Assembly (NCBI GenBank): GCA_034638255.1
Contig: JAWPGT010000041.1
Coordinates: forward strand, 1-64,000
Reading direction: 5' to 3'
DNA from: Coprinus comatus
Taxonomy: Eukaryota > Basidiomycota > Agaricomycetes > Agaricales > Agaricaceae
Length of the DNA: 64,000 nt
A model generated the notes under the pieces. The model worked only from the letters and a program-made list of their open reading frames with translations. It was not told the origin of the DNA and did no database searches. Below are positions 23,080 through 36,366 of this stretch, one piece after another; within the stretch, counting starts at the first letter, position 1, and every line of letters begins with the position of its first letter. Position numbers and translations under genes: made by a program.

Positions 23080-26000
23080 ATGCCTGCCCGTCCGGGGCCA
23101 ACCAGCCAGGAGGGCTACACCTCGGCTTCTGTGTCTGCAGAAACACATTCCAACGATCCATTCACCTCCAACGGCAGGCGACCGTATTACGACAACACCT
23201 CTGACAATATCGACTACACTCGCAGGGATGTTTATCGCGAGACCTACACATCGGATGGCAGCAGTCCAGCCGTGAATGAAACGGCTTACTACGACAACAA
23301 TGGTGGATACGACCTCTACCGTGCGTTGCATTTCTCTCATTTTCCCACCTCTTAATCACCTTTTCTTCAGCTCCTCATGACACAGACTCAGACGGCGATG
23401 TATATGCGCAAGGATACAATGCTCCATCTTCAGAGTCGCTCGGGCCTCCTGGAGGCCGTATGGGACGCTCGGATGCCTCTACACCCACCTTTTTGGACTA
23501 CGGCATGGCACCAGGTTCAAGAGACGCTTACCCGGCTTGGTCACCGGAAAATAACATCCCACTTTCAAAGGAAGAGATTGAGGACATATTCCTGGATCTC
23601 ACACAGAAATTTGGGTTTCAGAGGGATTCCATGCGGAATATGGTACGTTCCTTGCCTCCTTTCTTCCCTACCTTCCTTGATTCTCCTTGGTGGCGCCCTG
23701 CGTCCATTTTTTTTTGTTACATTCGCTCACTATTCCACAACCCACAGTTTGATTTTCTCATGCAACAACTCGACAGTCGTGCTTCCCGCATGGTACCCAA
23801 TATGGCATTGCTGACTTTGCATGCCGATTATATTGGTGGACATAACGCCAACTATCGAAAGTGGTACTTTGCCGCCCAACTCGACCTGGACGATGCCGTC
23901 GGACAATCTCAAAATCCAGGACTCAACAGATTAAAATCGAAACGAGGAAAAACCAAGGGTTCTTCAAGCGAAAAATCACTCAATTCGGCGCTGGAAAGAT
24001 GGAGACAAGCTATGAATGGCATGAGCCAGTACGATCGTCTGAGACAGGTTGCCTTGTATTTGCTTTGCTGGGGCGAAGCTGCTCAAGTTCGTTTTGTCCC
24101 CGAGTGCCTTTGCTTCATCTTCAAGTGTGCAGACGATTATTATCGGTCAGCAGAATGCCAAAACCGTATCGACCCGGTTCCCGAAGGCTACTACTTGCGC
24201 GCCGTAATTAAGCCACTTTACCGTTTTATCCGAGATCAGGGCTACGAGGTCGTAGATGGAAAGTTCGTCAGACGAGAAAGGGATCACAATGAGATCATTG
24301 GCTATGACGATGTCAACCAACTCTTCTGGTATCCTGAGGGTATTGCTCGAATTGCGTTGAAGAATAACAAGGTATATTACTTGTTGTTCACTTATGTTCT
24401 GAATGCTAATTTAGCCTTGTTGGTTACAGATACGCTTAGTGGATCTCCCACCCTCACAACGATTCATGAGATTTGCGGAGATTGACTGGGATCGTGCATT
24501 CTTCAAAACCTACTATGAAAAACGATCCTTTGGTCATCTTCTTGTCAATTTTAATCGCATATGGGTTATTCACATCGCCATGTTCTACTTCTATACAGCA
24601 TACAATGCGCCTCGTATCTATCGTCCACCCAATCGGGAATCTGCAGCTATGACTTGGAGTGCTACTGCGCTCGGAGGCGCTGTAGCAACGGTCATCATGA
24701 TACTTGCTACACTTGCCGAGTTCTCCTATATCCCCACCACCTGGAACAATACATCACATCTCACACGACGACTTATCTTCTTGCTCATCACCCTCGGATT
24801 GACCTGTGGACCCACCTTCTATGTGGCAATTGTTGAACACAATGGAACTGGAGGTTCACTATCCCTCATCCTGGGCATTGTACAATTTTTTATCTCAGTG
24901 GTTGCCACTTTGCTATTCGCAGTAATGCCTTCTGGTCGTATGTTTGGTGATCGTGTGGCTGGAAAATCGAGAAAATATCTTGCTAGTCAAACTTTTACCG
25001 CCAGTTACCCCAAATTGGATAAGCCGAATCGCATTGGTTCAATCGTTCTATGGATCCTCGTTTTTGCCTGCAAATTCGTGGAATCCTACTTTTACCTTAC
25101 ACGCTCTTTCAGTGGTTCGGTTACCGTCATGGTCGGTATGAAAGTGCAGGGATGTAGTGACCGGTATTTCGGAAATGCTCTCTGTACCAATCATGCCGCT
25201 TTCACGTTAACGATTATGTTTATCATGGATTTAATCCTCTTCTTCTTGGACACCTATCTCTGGTACATTATTTGGAACACAGTGTTCAGTATTGCAAGAT
25301 CATTTACTCTTGGTCTCTCTATCTGGACCCCATGGAAGGACATCTATACCCGATTGCCAAAGAGGATATATGCGAAGCTACTAGCGACCCAAGATATGGA
25401 GGTTAAGTACAAACCCAAGGTAAGGTTCAATAATTTTACACAATTCCCTTGCCCTGAGTTCTTGTATAGGTTCTTGTTTCACAAATATGGAACGCCATCA
25501 TCATATCTATGTATCGCGAGCACTTGCTTTCTATCAACCACGTCCAGAATCTGCTCTACCACCAAGTGAATGATTCCGGACCTGGTGGCCGTCGGAGTTT
25601 GCGCGCCCCCGTATTTTTCACTTCGCAGGGTGTAGCCAGTGCAGAGTTCTTCCCTGCTGGCAGCGAAGCAGAACGTCGTATCTCGTTCTTCGCACAGTCC
25701 TTGACGACGGCTGTCCCAGAACCTTTACCTGTCCATGCTATGCCGACATTTACGGTGCTAACGCCCCACTACAGTGAGAAGGTTAGCTCCAGATTTCATA
25801 TCATCTTTCCAGATTCATTTCTAACGATCCATCAGACTCTTCTTTCGCTTCGTGAAATCATTCGTGAAGAAGATCAGAACACTCGCGTTACTCTTCTCGA
25901 ATATCTCAAGCAACTCCATCCTATCGAATGGGAGAACTTCGTCAAAGATACTAAGATATTGGCAGAAGAGTCCAACATGTTTAACGGAGGAAATAATCCT

Positions 26001-29000
26001 TTTGCTCATGACGAAAAAGGTGGTTCAAAAATCGATGACTTGCCATTCTACTTCATCGGCTTCAAGAGTGCTGCCCCTGAATTTACACTTCGTACGCGTA
26101 TTTGGGCCTCCCTCCGAGCACAAACCCTCTACCGAACTGTGTCTGGGATGATGAATTACTCCAAGGCCATCAAACTTCTATATCGAGTAGAGAATCCGGA
26201 AGTTGTGCAGATGTTTGGTGGTAACACTGACAAACTGGAACAAGAGTTGGAGAGGATGGCTCGGCGCAAGTTTAAGTTCGTGGTTTCAATGCAACGATAC
26301 TCTAAGTTTAACAAAGAAGAGCACGAAAATGCGGAATTCCTGTTACGAGCATATCCCGACCTACAAATTGCGTATCTGGACGAAGAACCCCCGCGTAAAG
26401 AAGGAGGCGACCCTAGAATTTTCTCTGCTCTCATCGACGGACACAGCGAGTTTGTTCCAGAGACCGGAAAGCGACGACCCAAATTCCGCATTGAACTCCC
26501 TGGTAACCCAATTCTTGGTGATGGAAAATCAGACAACCAAAATCATGCTATCATCTTCTATCGTGGCGAATACTTGCAACTTATCGACGCTAATCAGGAC
26601 AACTATCTCGAGGAATGCTTGAAGATTCGTAATGTACTAGGAGAATTCGAGGAGTATACCACTTCAAACCAGAATCCGTATGCGCAATGGGGTCATAAAG
26701 ATTTCAAAAAGGCACCCGTTGCCATAGTGGGTGCTCGCGAATACATTTTCTCTGAGAACATTGGCATCCTGGGCGACTTGGCTGCTGGTAAAGAACAAAC
26801 CTTCGGTACTCTTGCTGCTCGTTCAATGGCTTGGATTGGTGGGAAATTGCATTATGGACATCCTGATTTCCTCAATGGTCTTTATATGACTACACGTGGA
26901 GGTGTATCGAAGGCGCAAAAGGGTCTGCATTTGAACGAAGATATCTATGCTGGTATGAATGCACACGGACGCGGTGGTAGGATCAAACACACAGAGTACT
27001 ACCAGTGTGGAAAAGGGCGTGACCTTGGCTTTGGTACAATTTTGAACTTCCAGACTAAAATTGGTACTGGTATGGGTGAACAAATGTTGAGTCGCGAGTA
27101 TTATTACATGGGAACGCAATTGCCCATTGACCGGTTCTTGACGTTCTACTACGGTCATCCTGGTTTCCATATCCACAACATGCTTGTTATTCTTTCTGTC
27201 CAAACCTTTGTTATCACAAGTACGTATTTCGTTCTCCTTGGGTAGGCCGCGTTAACAACTCCCTCCTTTGCAGTGGTCTTCCTGGGTACACTGAACTCTC
27301 AGCTAAGAATCTGTCAATACACATCGTCAGGGCAAATGATTGGTGGTCAACAGGGCTGCTATAATCTTGTTCCTGTCTTCGAATGGATAGAACGTTGTAT
27401 CATCAGTATCTTTTTGGTGTTCATGATTTCATTCTTACCTTTGTTCCTCCAAGGTATGTTGTATCTTTTCCTCTATATTACTCTTTCTCAGTCAGCACGC
27501 AGAACTTGTCGAACGTGGAACTTGGAAAGCGGTATTTCGTCTGGCAAAGCAATTCGGTTCACTTTCCCCCGTCTTCGAGGTTTTCTCTACTCAGATCTAT
27601 ACACACTCTATTCTAAGCAATCTGACATTCGGTGGAGCTCGTTACATTGCCACCGGGCGTGGTTTTGCTACGACTAGGATCTACTTCAGCATATTGTTCT
27701 CTCGCTTCGCTGGACCTAGCATTTACCTTGGGATGAGGACGTTGATCATGTTGCTTTACGTCACTTTGACCCTCTGGACACCCTGGCTCCTCTACTTCTG
27801 GATCACAACAGTGTCGCTCTGTATCGCACCATTCGTCTTTAACCCTCATCAATTTGTATTCTCGGACTTCATAGTCGATTACAGGTATGTTATGGTTTCG
27901 TTATATTATGATCAAGATGCTAAAGTCTTGAAAGGGAATTCCTACGTTGGATGTGTCGTGGCAATTCACGTTCGCACAACAATTCATGGATTGGGTACTG
28001 TCGTCTATCCCGTACGATGATCACCGGTTACAAGAAGAAAAAGCTTGGACATCCTTCAGAAAAACTTTCCGGAGACGTTCCTCGTGCTGGTTGGCGTGCT
28101 GTCATTTGGTCTGAAATCATCTTCCCCATTTGCTTGGCAATTCTGTTTATCATCGCATACATGTTCGTCAAGGCCTTCCCAGATGAAAATGGTCGATTCC
28201 CTCCCAGTCCACTCGTTCGTATTGCTATCATCTCTCTTGGTCCCATTGTGTGGAACGCAGCTATACTGCTCACACTATTCATTATCTCCATCCTTCTTGG
28301 ACCTATGCTTGATCCTGTATTCCCTAAGTTTGGATCCGTCATGGCATTCACTGCCCATACGCTTGGAGCTATTGGTATGATTGGGTTCTTTGAATTCTTG
28401 GTAAGTTTTGTTCAGTTTATTAGGTCAGTCATGTAACTTATTAATCTTTTACAGTGGTTCTTAGAGAGATGGGACGCTTCGCATGCAGTTATCGGTCTGA
28501 TTGCCGTCATCTTCATCCAGAGGGCGATACACAAAATTTTGATTTCTGTTTTCCTAACCCGCGAATTCAAACACGATGAGACGAATCGGGCTTGGTGGAC
28601 CGGTCGCTGGTATGGTCGTGGATTAGGCTCGCACGTCATGTCACAGCCTGCGCGTGAATTCATTGTCAAGATCATTGAACTCTCGCTATGGAGCTCCGAC
28701 TTACTTATTGGACATTTCCTGCTATTCATGCTGACTCCCCCAATTCTGATACCTTACTTCGATCGATTCCATGCGACTATCTTATGTAAGCGACAAATTT
28801 TGAGTTATTGGGCAGTTTAACTGATGATTCTTTTTAGTCTGGTTACGCCCCTCTAAGCAAATTAGGGCACCTGTGTATACCAACAAACAGCGAAGACAAC
28901 GTCGCTGGATAATTGTCAAATACGGCCTGTTCTACATTGTTGTTATCGGTGTATTCATTACCCTAATTGCCCTACGTATGTGGTTCTCGGACCATCATAT

Positions 29001-29087
29001 ACTCCTTTGGTGGTTTACTGATCATTTTATACAGCCGCTTCATTACGCGACAGCACTGTCAATTGCTCTTTCTGCCAACAAATTTGA
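23080..29087 (+). CDS. fks1: 1,3-beta-glucan synthase catalytic subunit (GT48)
   Basis: Twelve exons joined in frame from ATG 23080 to TGA 29085-29087, about 1,780-1,800 residues. The order matches fungal FKS proteins: a disordered Tyr/Ser-rich N-terminus; the FKS1 domain 1 region ([39 protein letters not shown]); a first membrane block ([20 protein letters not shown] onward); the cytoplasmic GT48 domain ([60 protein letters not shown]); and a second membrane block ending CSFCQQI-type. It makes the main cell-wall glucan from UDP-glucose at the plasma membrane with a Rho1 regulator, and is the echinocandin target in fungi. The last intron (GTATGT...TACAG) moves the end to 29,087 rather than the longer unspliced frame. 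No breaks were found. Confidence 0.95.
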
Positions 29088-31658
29088 AGATGATCATACG
29101 AACCATAGACTACTCTTTACCCGTTTCATTTCTTATTCACTCGGGTTAGGAACCTCATTAATTCATGGACCTTTTACTTTTCTTTGATGGTCTCATCATC
29201 GATAGGATTCAATCAACTTCTGTTCCCGCATGGACATCTAGTGTACGCCTACCACTACCCTCTAAAAGACAATATGAGCGCGATCTTGTTATATATGTGC
29301 TTTCATCTCAAATGACTTCTTTGAAACTATCTGTTAAATGTCTCTCTTAGCCTCCTAGCTTGGGGGTTTGGTTCGGTCTGTCGTTTTTGCCTTGGAAACA
29401 TATTTGGGTTTGATTTTGATTACGCTTACAAGGTACTGTATTTTTGGAGTAACTTCCATGCGTACAATCCGGATCTTTGAACAGGTTTGTATTCCAAGAA
29501 CTCTCATGGCCTCATGATCGGAGACCAACTATTGATTGAAAACACATGGTTGAAAGTCTCAACCTAATTCTTAATAGTGCTAAGTGGAAATTTGGTCGAT
29601 TTCTGTATTAGGCAGACCGCAGAAAGGAGAACCATTAATTCAACTCCTCCGATATACTGCTTTCACGTACAATCTAGGCAAACCAGGTGAACAAGGACAA
29701 GATCAATCATAGAAGAGTGTAATCTCAAGGGCCTTTATAATAGGTACCAAAATATCCCGAAATTTAGGCCATTCAAAATTCTACTGAACAAATCGACAAC
29801 ACTGTTCAGTAGGTACAAGGGTTGTTGAGGCCATGAAAATTAGTGTTGCGCTGTCAAAAAAAAAATCGCCCTTACCTTTCCCCCACCTTGATGTCATACT
29901 GCTAATATCAACCAATTCAGCTGAAATGTTACTTCCGAGACTTAGGTCCTTTTGTGCAGTATGCTCACCCGTCTACAAAGTGAGTCTCATGTTCGAGCGC
30001 TCAAGCGCTCATGCTTCTATTCCAACAATGTACACTTGAAACACTGAGAGAGTTCTTTTGTGACTCTTCTTAGGCCGGCTAATACGGATGATCATGTGCT
30101 GCGGTTATCAATATTTTCAGGAATTGAGTCCAGAGTCCTGATATTTCTATTAGTGTCAATGGTAGCACATGGGTACACATGTGGAGTTATTGACGGATTT
30201 AAATTGTCGCTTCAAATGTACTGGCTCAAAGCCGAATTGCCGTGTTGGTGAATGAAGCATTCTATTAATCAAAGTGAGGTCATAACAAAGGCCCGTGGAG
30301 TGAGACACATTCACAAAAAAACAGTAACAACTCAATTTTTCACGGTACGGGACACCTGGAGCGAACCTACGCTCAGATATTAATTATTACCTGAATTATC
30401 TTCACCCAAACTCCAAATTTACCTTTCTAGGCCCATCTCGAATTTTAACTTCCCCATAAATTCCGGAACAACGTTACGACTACGAGTATATTAAGGGGCT
30501 TACTTTGTGATCCTCATATTTTAGGGACTGTACGTCACTCGGCCAAATTCAAATCCGGAATGCATGTACATATCCTAGTTGTATTCAGGGTGCCGGTGAA
30601 CCACCTTGCTACTATCATTGAATGGGTATTATGAGGCAATGACTTCTCGTGACATATACTGATATGATGATCCATGAATGCCGCTATGACAGGTTACACT
30701 ATCATTTTCAAAGACGGCGACATATATGCACCGTATATCTAGTAATTTGTTTGCTCAATGGATACATGCTTGCTTCCCATGAGAATCACGACCAGCATGC
30801 ATTAACCATTTGCCAAGGTGTAGCTGTGACCTGGGTCCAAAATTACAAGTTCTTCGTACATGTGGATCAGTGGTCAACTGAATAGTAAACAAAATAAACC
30901 TTACTCCACACAAATGATTCTTTTACATGTCATCCCTATAGGGTGTATAAGACCACATGCGCCGCCAATACGGATAGCAACCCGGTTAAATACTGGTAAG
31001 CAACTGAACCACTGTCTGCTCGCCTGTTGCAATTATTTGCTATTGTAATTGAACATTCCCGATTTAACAATCCAGAGTCGCCTTGCAAACATGCGGCAAA
31101 GTTCAAACCTGCGCGTAGCCCAGAAATATAATGATATAATGACTCGTCGCTTCACTCAAATGATGAGTGTAGTATCTAACGTATAATAGGGTTTCACTTT
31201 TGTACTACTAGATCAATGCATTTTATACTATATACTAGGAATAAAATCATCAACCATATTAGGTAGAAGAATTTTATTTGGGAGAGTAAACCCACAAAAA
31301 AACCATGAGTAGTTTGAGAACTAGGATTTTGCAGATGAATATTAGGAATGATTCTATGATAGTCCACAGCCGAACCAGAACATAAATCAACATACCAAAA
31401 TCCCGCATTTCCGTGGCAAAATATTCAATAATGGAACTCAGCCTAAGTCCAACTCGAAAGAAAGAAAGAAGTAACGATCTTAGTATATGCTAAATATAGT
31501 TTACTACTCTCACCACAAGAACACTCGAACTATGCACGACCACGCTGCTAGCTGCTATGGATACTTGCGGGTCATATGCACAGAACAGACAAAGTAAGGT
31601 ATTTAGGGAAGGTGTCGAAGTATCTCTGTTTAGAGATCGAAGTATTAGTAGGTAGGGT
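29088..31658. other. Intergenic, 2.6 kb
   Basis: AT-rich spacer between the glucan synthase gene and the thaumatin-like cluster. No open frame longer than about 80 codons, no family signal and no long repeat. The first few hundred bases are presumably 3' UTR. Confidence 0.45.
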
Positions 31659-31668
31659 ATATAAAAAG
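31659..31668 (+). promoter_or_regulatory. TATA box of thaumatin-like copy 1
   Basis: TATATAAAAA lies 77 bp before ATG 31736. The other two copies have TATA elements at a similar distance (82 and 84 bp), so this is likely a shared, inherited core promoter. Confidence 0.6.
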
Positions 31669-31735
31669 GCAGTCTCAAACCACATATTCCTTAGGATTCA
31701 TTTTTTGAGACCTACGTCAATCGCCTTTAACGACT

Positions 31736-33070
31736 ATGAAATATCTCATCGTATCCACTATCCTTGTTACTGGCGCAGCTGCCCGTACCTTCACGGTATT
31801 GCATTGTCTCCTGAGTCCTAACCCCCATTCTTACTATACATTAATATAATCTCCCAGGTTTTCAATGCTTGTCCATTCACTATCTGGTAAATTGAATTCA
31901 TCCTATAGTCTTTGGAATAATATTAATATCTCATTGTTTTACCAGGCCAGCGGTATGAAGTCTCAGAAAAATGTGAACAAGGCAAATCTGATTTTCTACC
32001 AATTTGACAGATATTCACGGACCTCAATGTGGCACCAAACGTCCCTAACCACGCTACCGGGTTCGTACTCTCCACTTATGTACGACCTGGCGGCCCATGA
32101 GCTAATATACTTTTAGCTGGGAGGCCCCTGCTTTTACCTCAGTTTCATTTACTGTTCCAGACAACTGGAAGGCAGGAAGGATTTGGGTAAGTAATAGTTA
32201 CGAGATATTTCAGAAAATCGTATACTCACTCATAACTAACCCAAGGGCCGCCGTAATTGTGACTTCAGTACTAACCCAGGCCCAAACTCCTGCCTGGATG
32301 GGGGATGCAATGGAGGGCTAGTTTGTGACCCTCGCACCGGCACGGTGGGCAAAGTAAAGCATACCGGTTCTCTTAAACTGTCTAATTTCTCTCAAGGGTG
32401 TTCCTCCTGCTTCTCTTGCCGAATGGACTCTCGCAGGTGATGGAAATCGCGATTTCTATGACGGTCAGTTTTATTAAAAGGGGCTCAGTTTTCTCACCTC
32501 AACTCGATTAAACCAAAGTTTCCCTCGTTGATGGATACAATCTTCCCATGAGAATCACCAACAACAAAGGCTGCCCTGTTGCTGACTGTCCTGTTGACCT
32601 TGGTCCAAACTGTAAGTTATTAATAGGACCAACATTGTAATGATGGTATTGAGAATATTTCACAGGTCCTAGTGTGTTGAAGGGCCCCTTCGACTCTAGT
32701 GGATTCCCAGTTGGTTGCAAGAGTGCTTGTTTCGCCAACCTTGATGGAAATCAGGGTGTGTACTCATTATAGTAGTCTAAGTTGGTTATACTGATCTGAT
32801 GGACTTTACTAGCTAACTCGGGAAATTGCTGTTCAGGTAGCCATAATACTCCAGCAACCTGCCCACCGTCTGGTACGACTCTACTTAACAAAAGAACAAC
32901 GCCCAATGCTAATTACACCGTGTTTAAATATAGGTGTTGCCTTTTATGACTACTTCAAGAATAACTGTCCCAACTCTTACGTCTATGCTTTCGACGAGTC
33001 GAGCGGCACCGCGCTTTGGACCTGCGACTCCGGTCTCAGGGCTGACTATACACTTACCTTCTGTCCCTAA
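31736..33070 (+). CDS. Thaumatin-like protein, copy 1
   Basis: Start MKYLIVSTILVTGAAA is a signal peptide, cut before RTFTVFNACPFTIW. About ten short introns separate the remaining blocks: FTDLNVAPNVPNHATG, NWKAGRIWGRRNCDF, SCLDGGCNGGLVCDPRTGT, PPASLAEWTL, VSLVDGYNLPMRITNNKGC, DSSGFPVGCKSACFANLDG, CCSGSHNTPATCPPSG and the end DYTLTFCP, TAA 33068-33070. It keeps the cysteine pattern of thaumatin-like (PR-5, GH152) proteins, whose members bind or cleave beta-1,3-glucan outside the cell. In mushrooms they are linked to wall remodelling during fruiting. Copies 2 and 3 lie downstream on the same strand. It has the most introns of the three. Intron ends were placed by comparison with copy 3. Confidence 0.88.
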
Positions 33071-34552
33071 TTTGGCTAGGACATCATTCCATGTCACCAG
33101 GGGTAGTAAATATTCAATATAACTTGGCATTCTATATTCCTGAGCTGGTGTCTATGTCTATACACAATAAGCCCGAGTATCCTGAATATATATCTCAATT
33201 TTCCTGCATTTTCTGAAAAACAAATAAACAAGCATAGACACGATGCATTGGTGTATTCTAACATCCCGTTTCATACCTCGATGGATGCACAATATGGCAA
33301 GCTAGACCCTGTATTTAAATTTTGAAATTCTGTGCCGCTCTGTGCCGCCGGCGAGCCATATATACTGCGCATAACATCACCGCCTGTCAAGCATGTCAAG
33401 AGCTGTCAAGTACACCCTAGTACACCGTCCAAGAGCAGCCATGAGCCCACATGTACACCAATCCGCCGCGTTTGAAATTCAAATTTGAACGTAGTATTTT
33501 AATGTGCTGGTTTCTCAATCTCTTGACACCCTAAAGATATATGTGGATTGATTAATGATGATTGGTTGTATGTCAATCGACAACTCAAGAAGAATCGAAC
33601 TTTTCAATGAGCTCATTACAAATTTCCTCGACTTGTTTCTGCAATGATGTACCGACCAGGGGTCATTGAGAAGATCGAATCAATAGACGGATCTTGCGGT
33701 CCAGTGCGCTTACTCGTTATTACGAGCCGACTAGTTGTAGTACTTTGTATTTGCTGTCGCCGCCCCTCAAATGTCAAGAGACGGTCTCTTGTGCGCTTTT
33801 GAACAACATGGACATTGCGGCGCTTCTGCAATATACAAGTGATGTCATAATTCATTCTCTCAGATCTTCCGGATCATCTTACCTTAAAGCTTGGGGTTTG
33901 ATCGTCTCATGGCCACGGGCAATGAGCTACGCCCGAGACTTCGACAGTTGAAGCTGTTTGGTTTGGAATTGTGCAACCTAATTTTGTAAGAATAACCCTC
34001 ACGGGCCGAAAATGATCATGGGTGTACTAAGAGTTAATATTCCAATCTATATACTAGTTCCGGTCCGACATCGAAATACGCATTGGGTGATCATCATCGC
34101 TCGTAAAGCAAATCCACAAACACATGGACTACTAACACATTCTCCTAAACATTCGGAAAGCGCTTCTACCTTTTGAGTTTAAGCTTCAAGTATCGAAAGC
34201 GAAGATTCCTTTTCAAGGAAGCTGGGGGTGACGCTAATACTACACACAAAATCTAAAAGAGATCCGAACTTAGCTTTAGCTTTGTTTCGATACTACACCA
34301 CGCGGAGAAAAAACTATTCAGTCACTGACACCTAGGTGCATACCTTTACATATCCATAGTCTGGATAATCATGGTTGGATTGTACTGGTTGGAGGTAATT
34401 TGGCCTTTTCTATCGCCGCGAATTAAACCGGCTTGCACTTCATTGTGATAGTGGCGAGCTGACCCACGATCGTTGTCCAAATAAATCCTGTACAGAGCTA
34501 GACATGGATGCAAAGGAAACCCTGAGACCATACTAGGTACGAGCCTGGGATG
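33071..34552. other. Intergenic between thaumatin-like copies 1 and 2
   Basis: No supportable gene. 33,318-33,495 holds repeated short units (TGTGCCGC twice, TGTCAAG three times, GTACACC-like three times) ending in the palindrome TTCAAATTTGAA; it could be a small degraded element. The open frame 33,616-33,855 on the minus strand has no family. Confidence 0.4.
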
Positions 34553-34559
34553 GTATAAA
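34553..34559 (+). promoter_or_regulatory. TATA box of thaumatin-like copy 2
   Basis: TATAAAG lies 82 bp before the likely start at 34,635, matching the spacing in copies 1 and 3. The promoter appears intact although the gene body is damaged. Confidence 0.5.
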
Positions 34560-34634
34560 GGACGTCTAGAATTGCCTTGACTGGTAAATACCTCAAGGAC
34601 CAACTGAAACGTCTTACATTTCAATATGCAAATC

Positions 34635-35579
34635 ATGATGAAACACATTATCCTTCACGTTGCACTCGCTTTTACTAGTGGTGCTTTTGCTAGGCAATTT
34701 ACCGTATGTCAGTACAACCTCACTCACAAAGAGAAATATCGATCAAATTCATATTCTTAGGTCCGGAATAATTGCTCCTATACAATCTGGTGAGTCTTTG
34801 AAGTTTGTGCTTGCTAGCACCTAGAGTCATTGTATATTTTCTCTGTTCATATAATAATGACGAAAAACGCACCATAGGCCTGCGGTGGGCAAATTTCTCG
34901 GATATATTTATTATTTTCTTAACAGTGTTGTAGATTTTCACTGACCTAAATGTTGCACCAAATGTACCAAAACATGCTACTGGGTGAGTCCATTGCATCC
35001 AGAGAATTTCAAAGTTGAAATAGATCTTGTACTTATCAATAACTTATAGCTGGGAAGCAAAGTCAAAAACTTCTGTTACCTTTAACGTTCCAGATAATTG
35101 GAAGGCTGGGAGAATCTGGGTATGTCCATCCTTCACTTCGCGATTACTGTGGAACCTACTCACAAGAACATAGGGACGTAGCCACTGTGATTTCTCTAAG
35201 AATTCAGGACCAAATTCTTGCCTTACTGGAGGATGTAACGGGGGACTCAACTGCGATCCCAGGTCTGGAACAGTGAGTCACCTCTGCCATCACAGCGCAC
35301 TCCGGGAAACTTGATCATTTACGATTATTATTAGGGTGTTCCACCTGCTACCGTGGCGGAATGGACTCTCGAGGCTGATGGTAACCGCGACTTTTATGAT
35401 GGTATGTTGTTATTCTTAACGTCCCAGAGTGTTCAGAAGGAAGACCTGTGATCAGTTTCCCTCGTGGATGGTTTCAACTTGCCCATGCGCATCAGTAATA
35501 ACAAAGGCTGTCCTATTGCAGACTGCCCGGCAGATCTCAATCCATGAAGGCGGATTATACACTCACTTTCTGTCCCTGA
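34635..35579 (+). pseudogene. Thaumatin-like protein, copy 2, internally deleted
   Basis: Start MMKHIILHVALAFTSGAFA encodes a signal peptide; three in-frame ATGs (34,626, 34,635, 34,638) are possible. Seven introns join blocks equivalent to copies 1 and 3: RQFT, VRNNCSYTIW, FTDLNVAPNVPKHATG, NWKAGRIWGRSHCDF, SCLTGGCNGGLNCDPRSGT, PPATVAEWTL and VSLVDGFNLPMRISNNKGC. After CPADLNP the frame hits TGA at 35,545-35,547. Right behind the stop, in another frame, lies the family's C-terminal end (ADYTLTFCP, TGA 35,577-35,579). About 87 residues and two introns present in copy 1 are missing at this junction, so nine of sixteen cysteines are lost. The remaining ORF would give a shortened secreted protein. 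I read it as a pseudogene, though a functional short form cannot be excluded. Confidence 0.8.
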
Positions 35580-36282
35580 AGCGTCTCGATAGGGCAGTTG
35601 TGTTGATAGCCTAAATGTTTGTATTGTAGTATATAATATGAAGCGAGTTGAGATTTCATGGGGCCGGGTGCAAGAACACAACAGATAAAACTGCTTGCCT
35701 GAAAGACATTAGGCGGCAAAACAGGTGGATGGTACCGTGAGAATTTGGACATTTTTTTCTTCTACCACATTGATCTCCTAATCAAGTTCAACTACCAAGA
35801 TGGGATGGGAATGAGCTTAGCAAGATTGGTAACCGCAGAGGGATTTTATTCAGTTCCAAATTGGATACTTCCGCTTGCCATGCGGCTCGAAGGACTCGTT
35901 CTGGAAATACCGGGGAAACACTCGCACCTGCTGAAGATTCTAAATGGGGATTTGCCTGAACCTCGTCAAGGTGCACGCCTGATCCCATTTAATAGCAAAC
36001 CTTTCTGCTGCTCTTTCTCCAATGGGGTGAAGCATTCAACATGACATACGCCTAATCAAGCAGCCAGGCGTATATTTCTTAAGCTGGGGAACGGATTGAA
36101 TTCTAGATTCGCATTCGTCGGAGAAGTCCTGAATAGTGCATGAGATCTAAACAGTGCTCAGATTTTCTATGTCTAGAAACTTGGCGGCTCGGTTTGCGGT
36201 ACCCGATGTCCATGAGCGATATCTCCTCAAACCAAGTTCTCGTGCTGTCGTTGTTATCCATCGGCTAGCATGGGCTACCAGG
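35580..36282. other. Intergenic between thaumatin-like copies 2 and 3
   Basis: An open frame at 35,745-36,044 has no family resemblance and is left out. Otherwise nothing recognisable apart from the promoter of copy 3 at the end. Confidence 0.4.
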
Positions 36283-36290
36283 TATAAAAA
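36283..36290 (+). promoter_or_regulatory. TATA box of thaumatin-like copy 3
   Basis: TATAAAAA lies 84 bp before ATG 36367. The short leader between them is pyrimidine- and CA-rich (CTCTTCATACACAATG at the start), as in strongly expressed fungal genes. Confidence 0.65.
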
Positions 36291-36366
36291 GATGCCCGTT
36301 CCCCTTCAAACTACTCAGCGAACTCTAGTTCTCTGACACTCAACAAATTCCCTCTCTTCATACACA

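Noticed and set aside
33616..33855. Minus-strand 79-codon frame between thaumatin-like copies
   Set aside because: No similarity to a known family, no flanking exons; considered for a transposase remnant but no motif was present.
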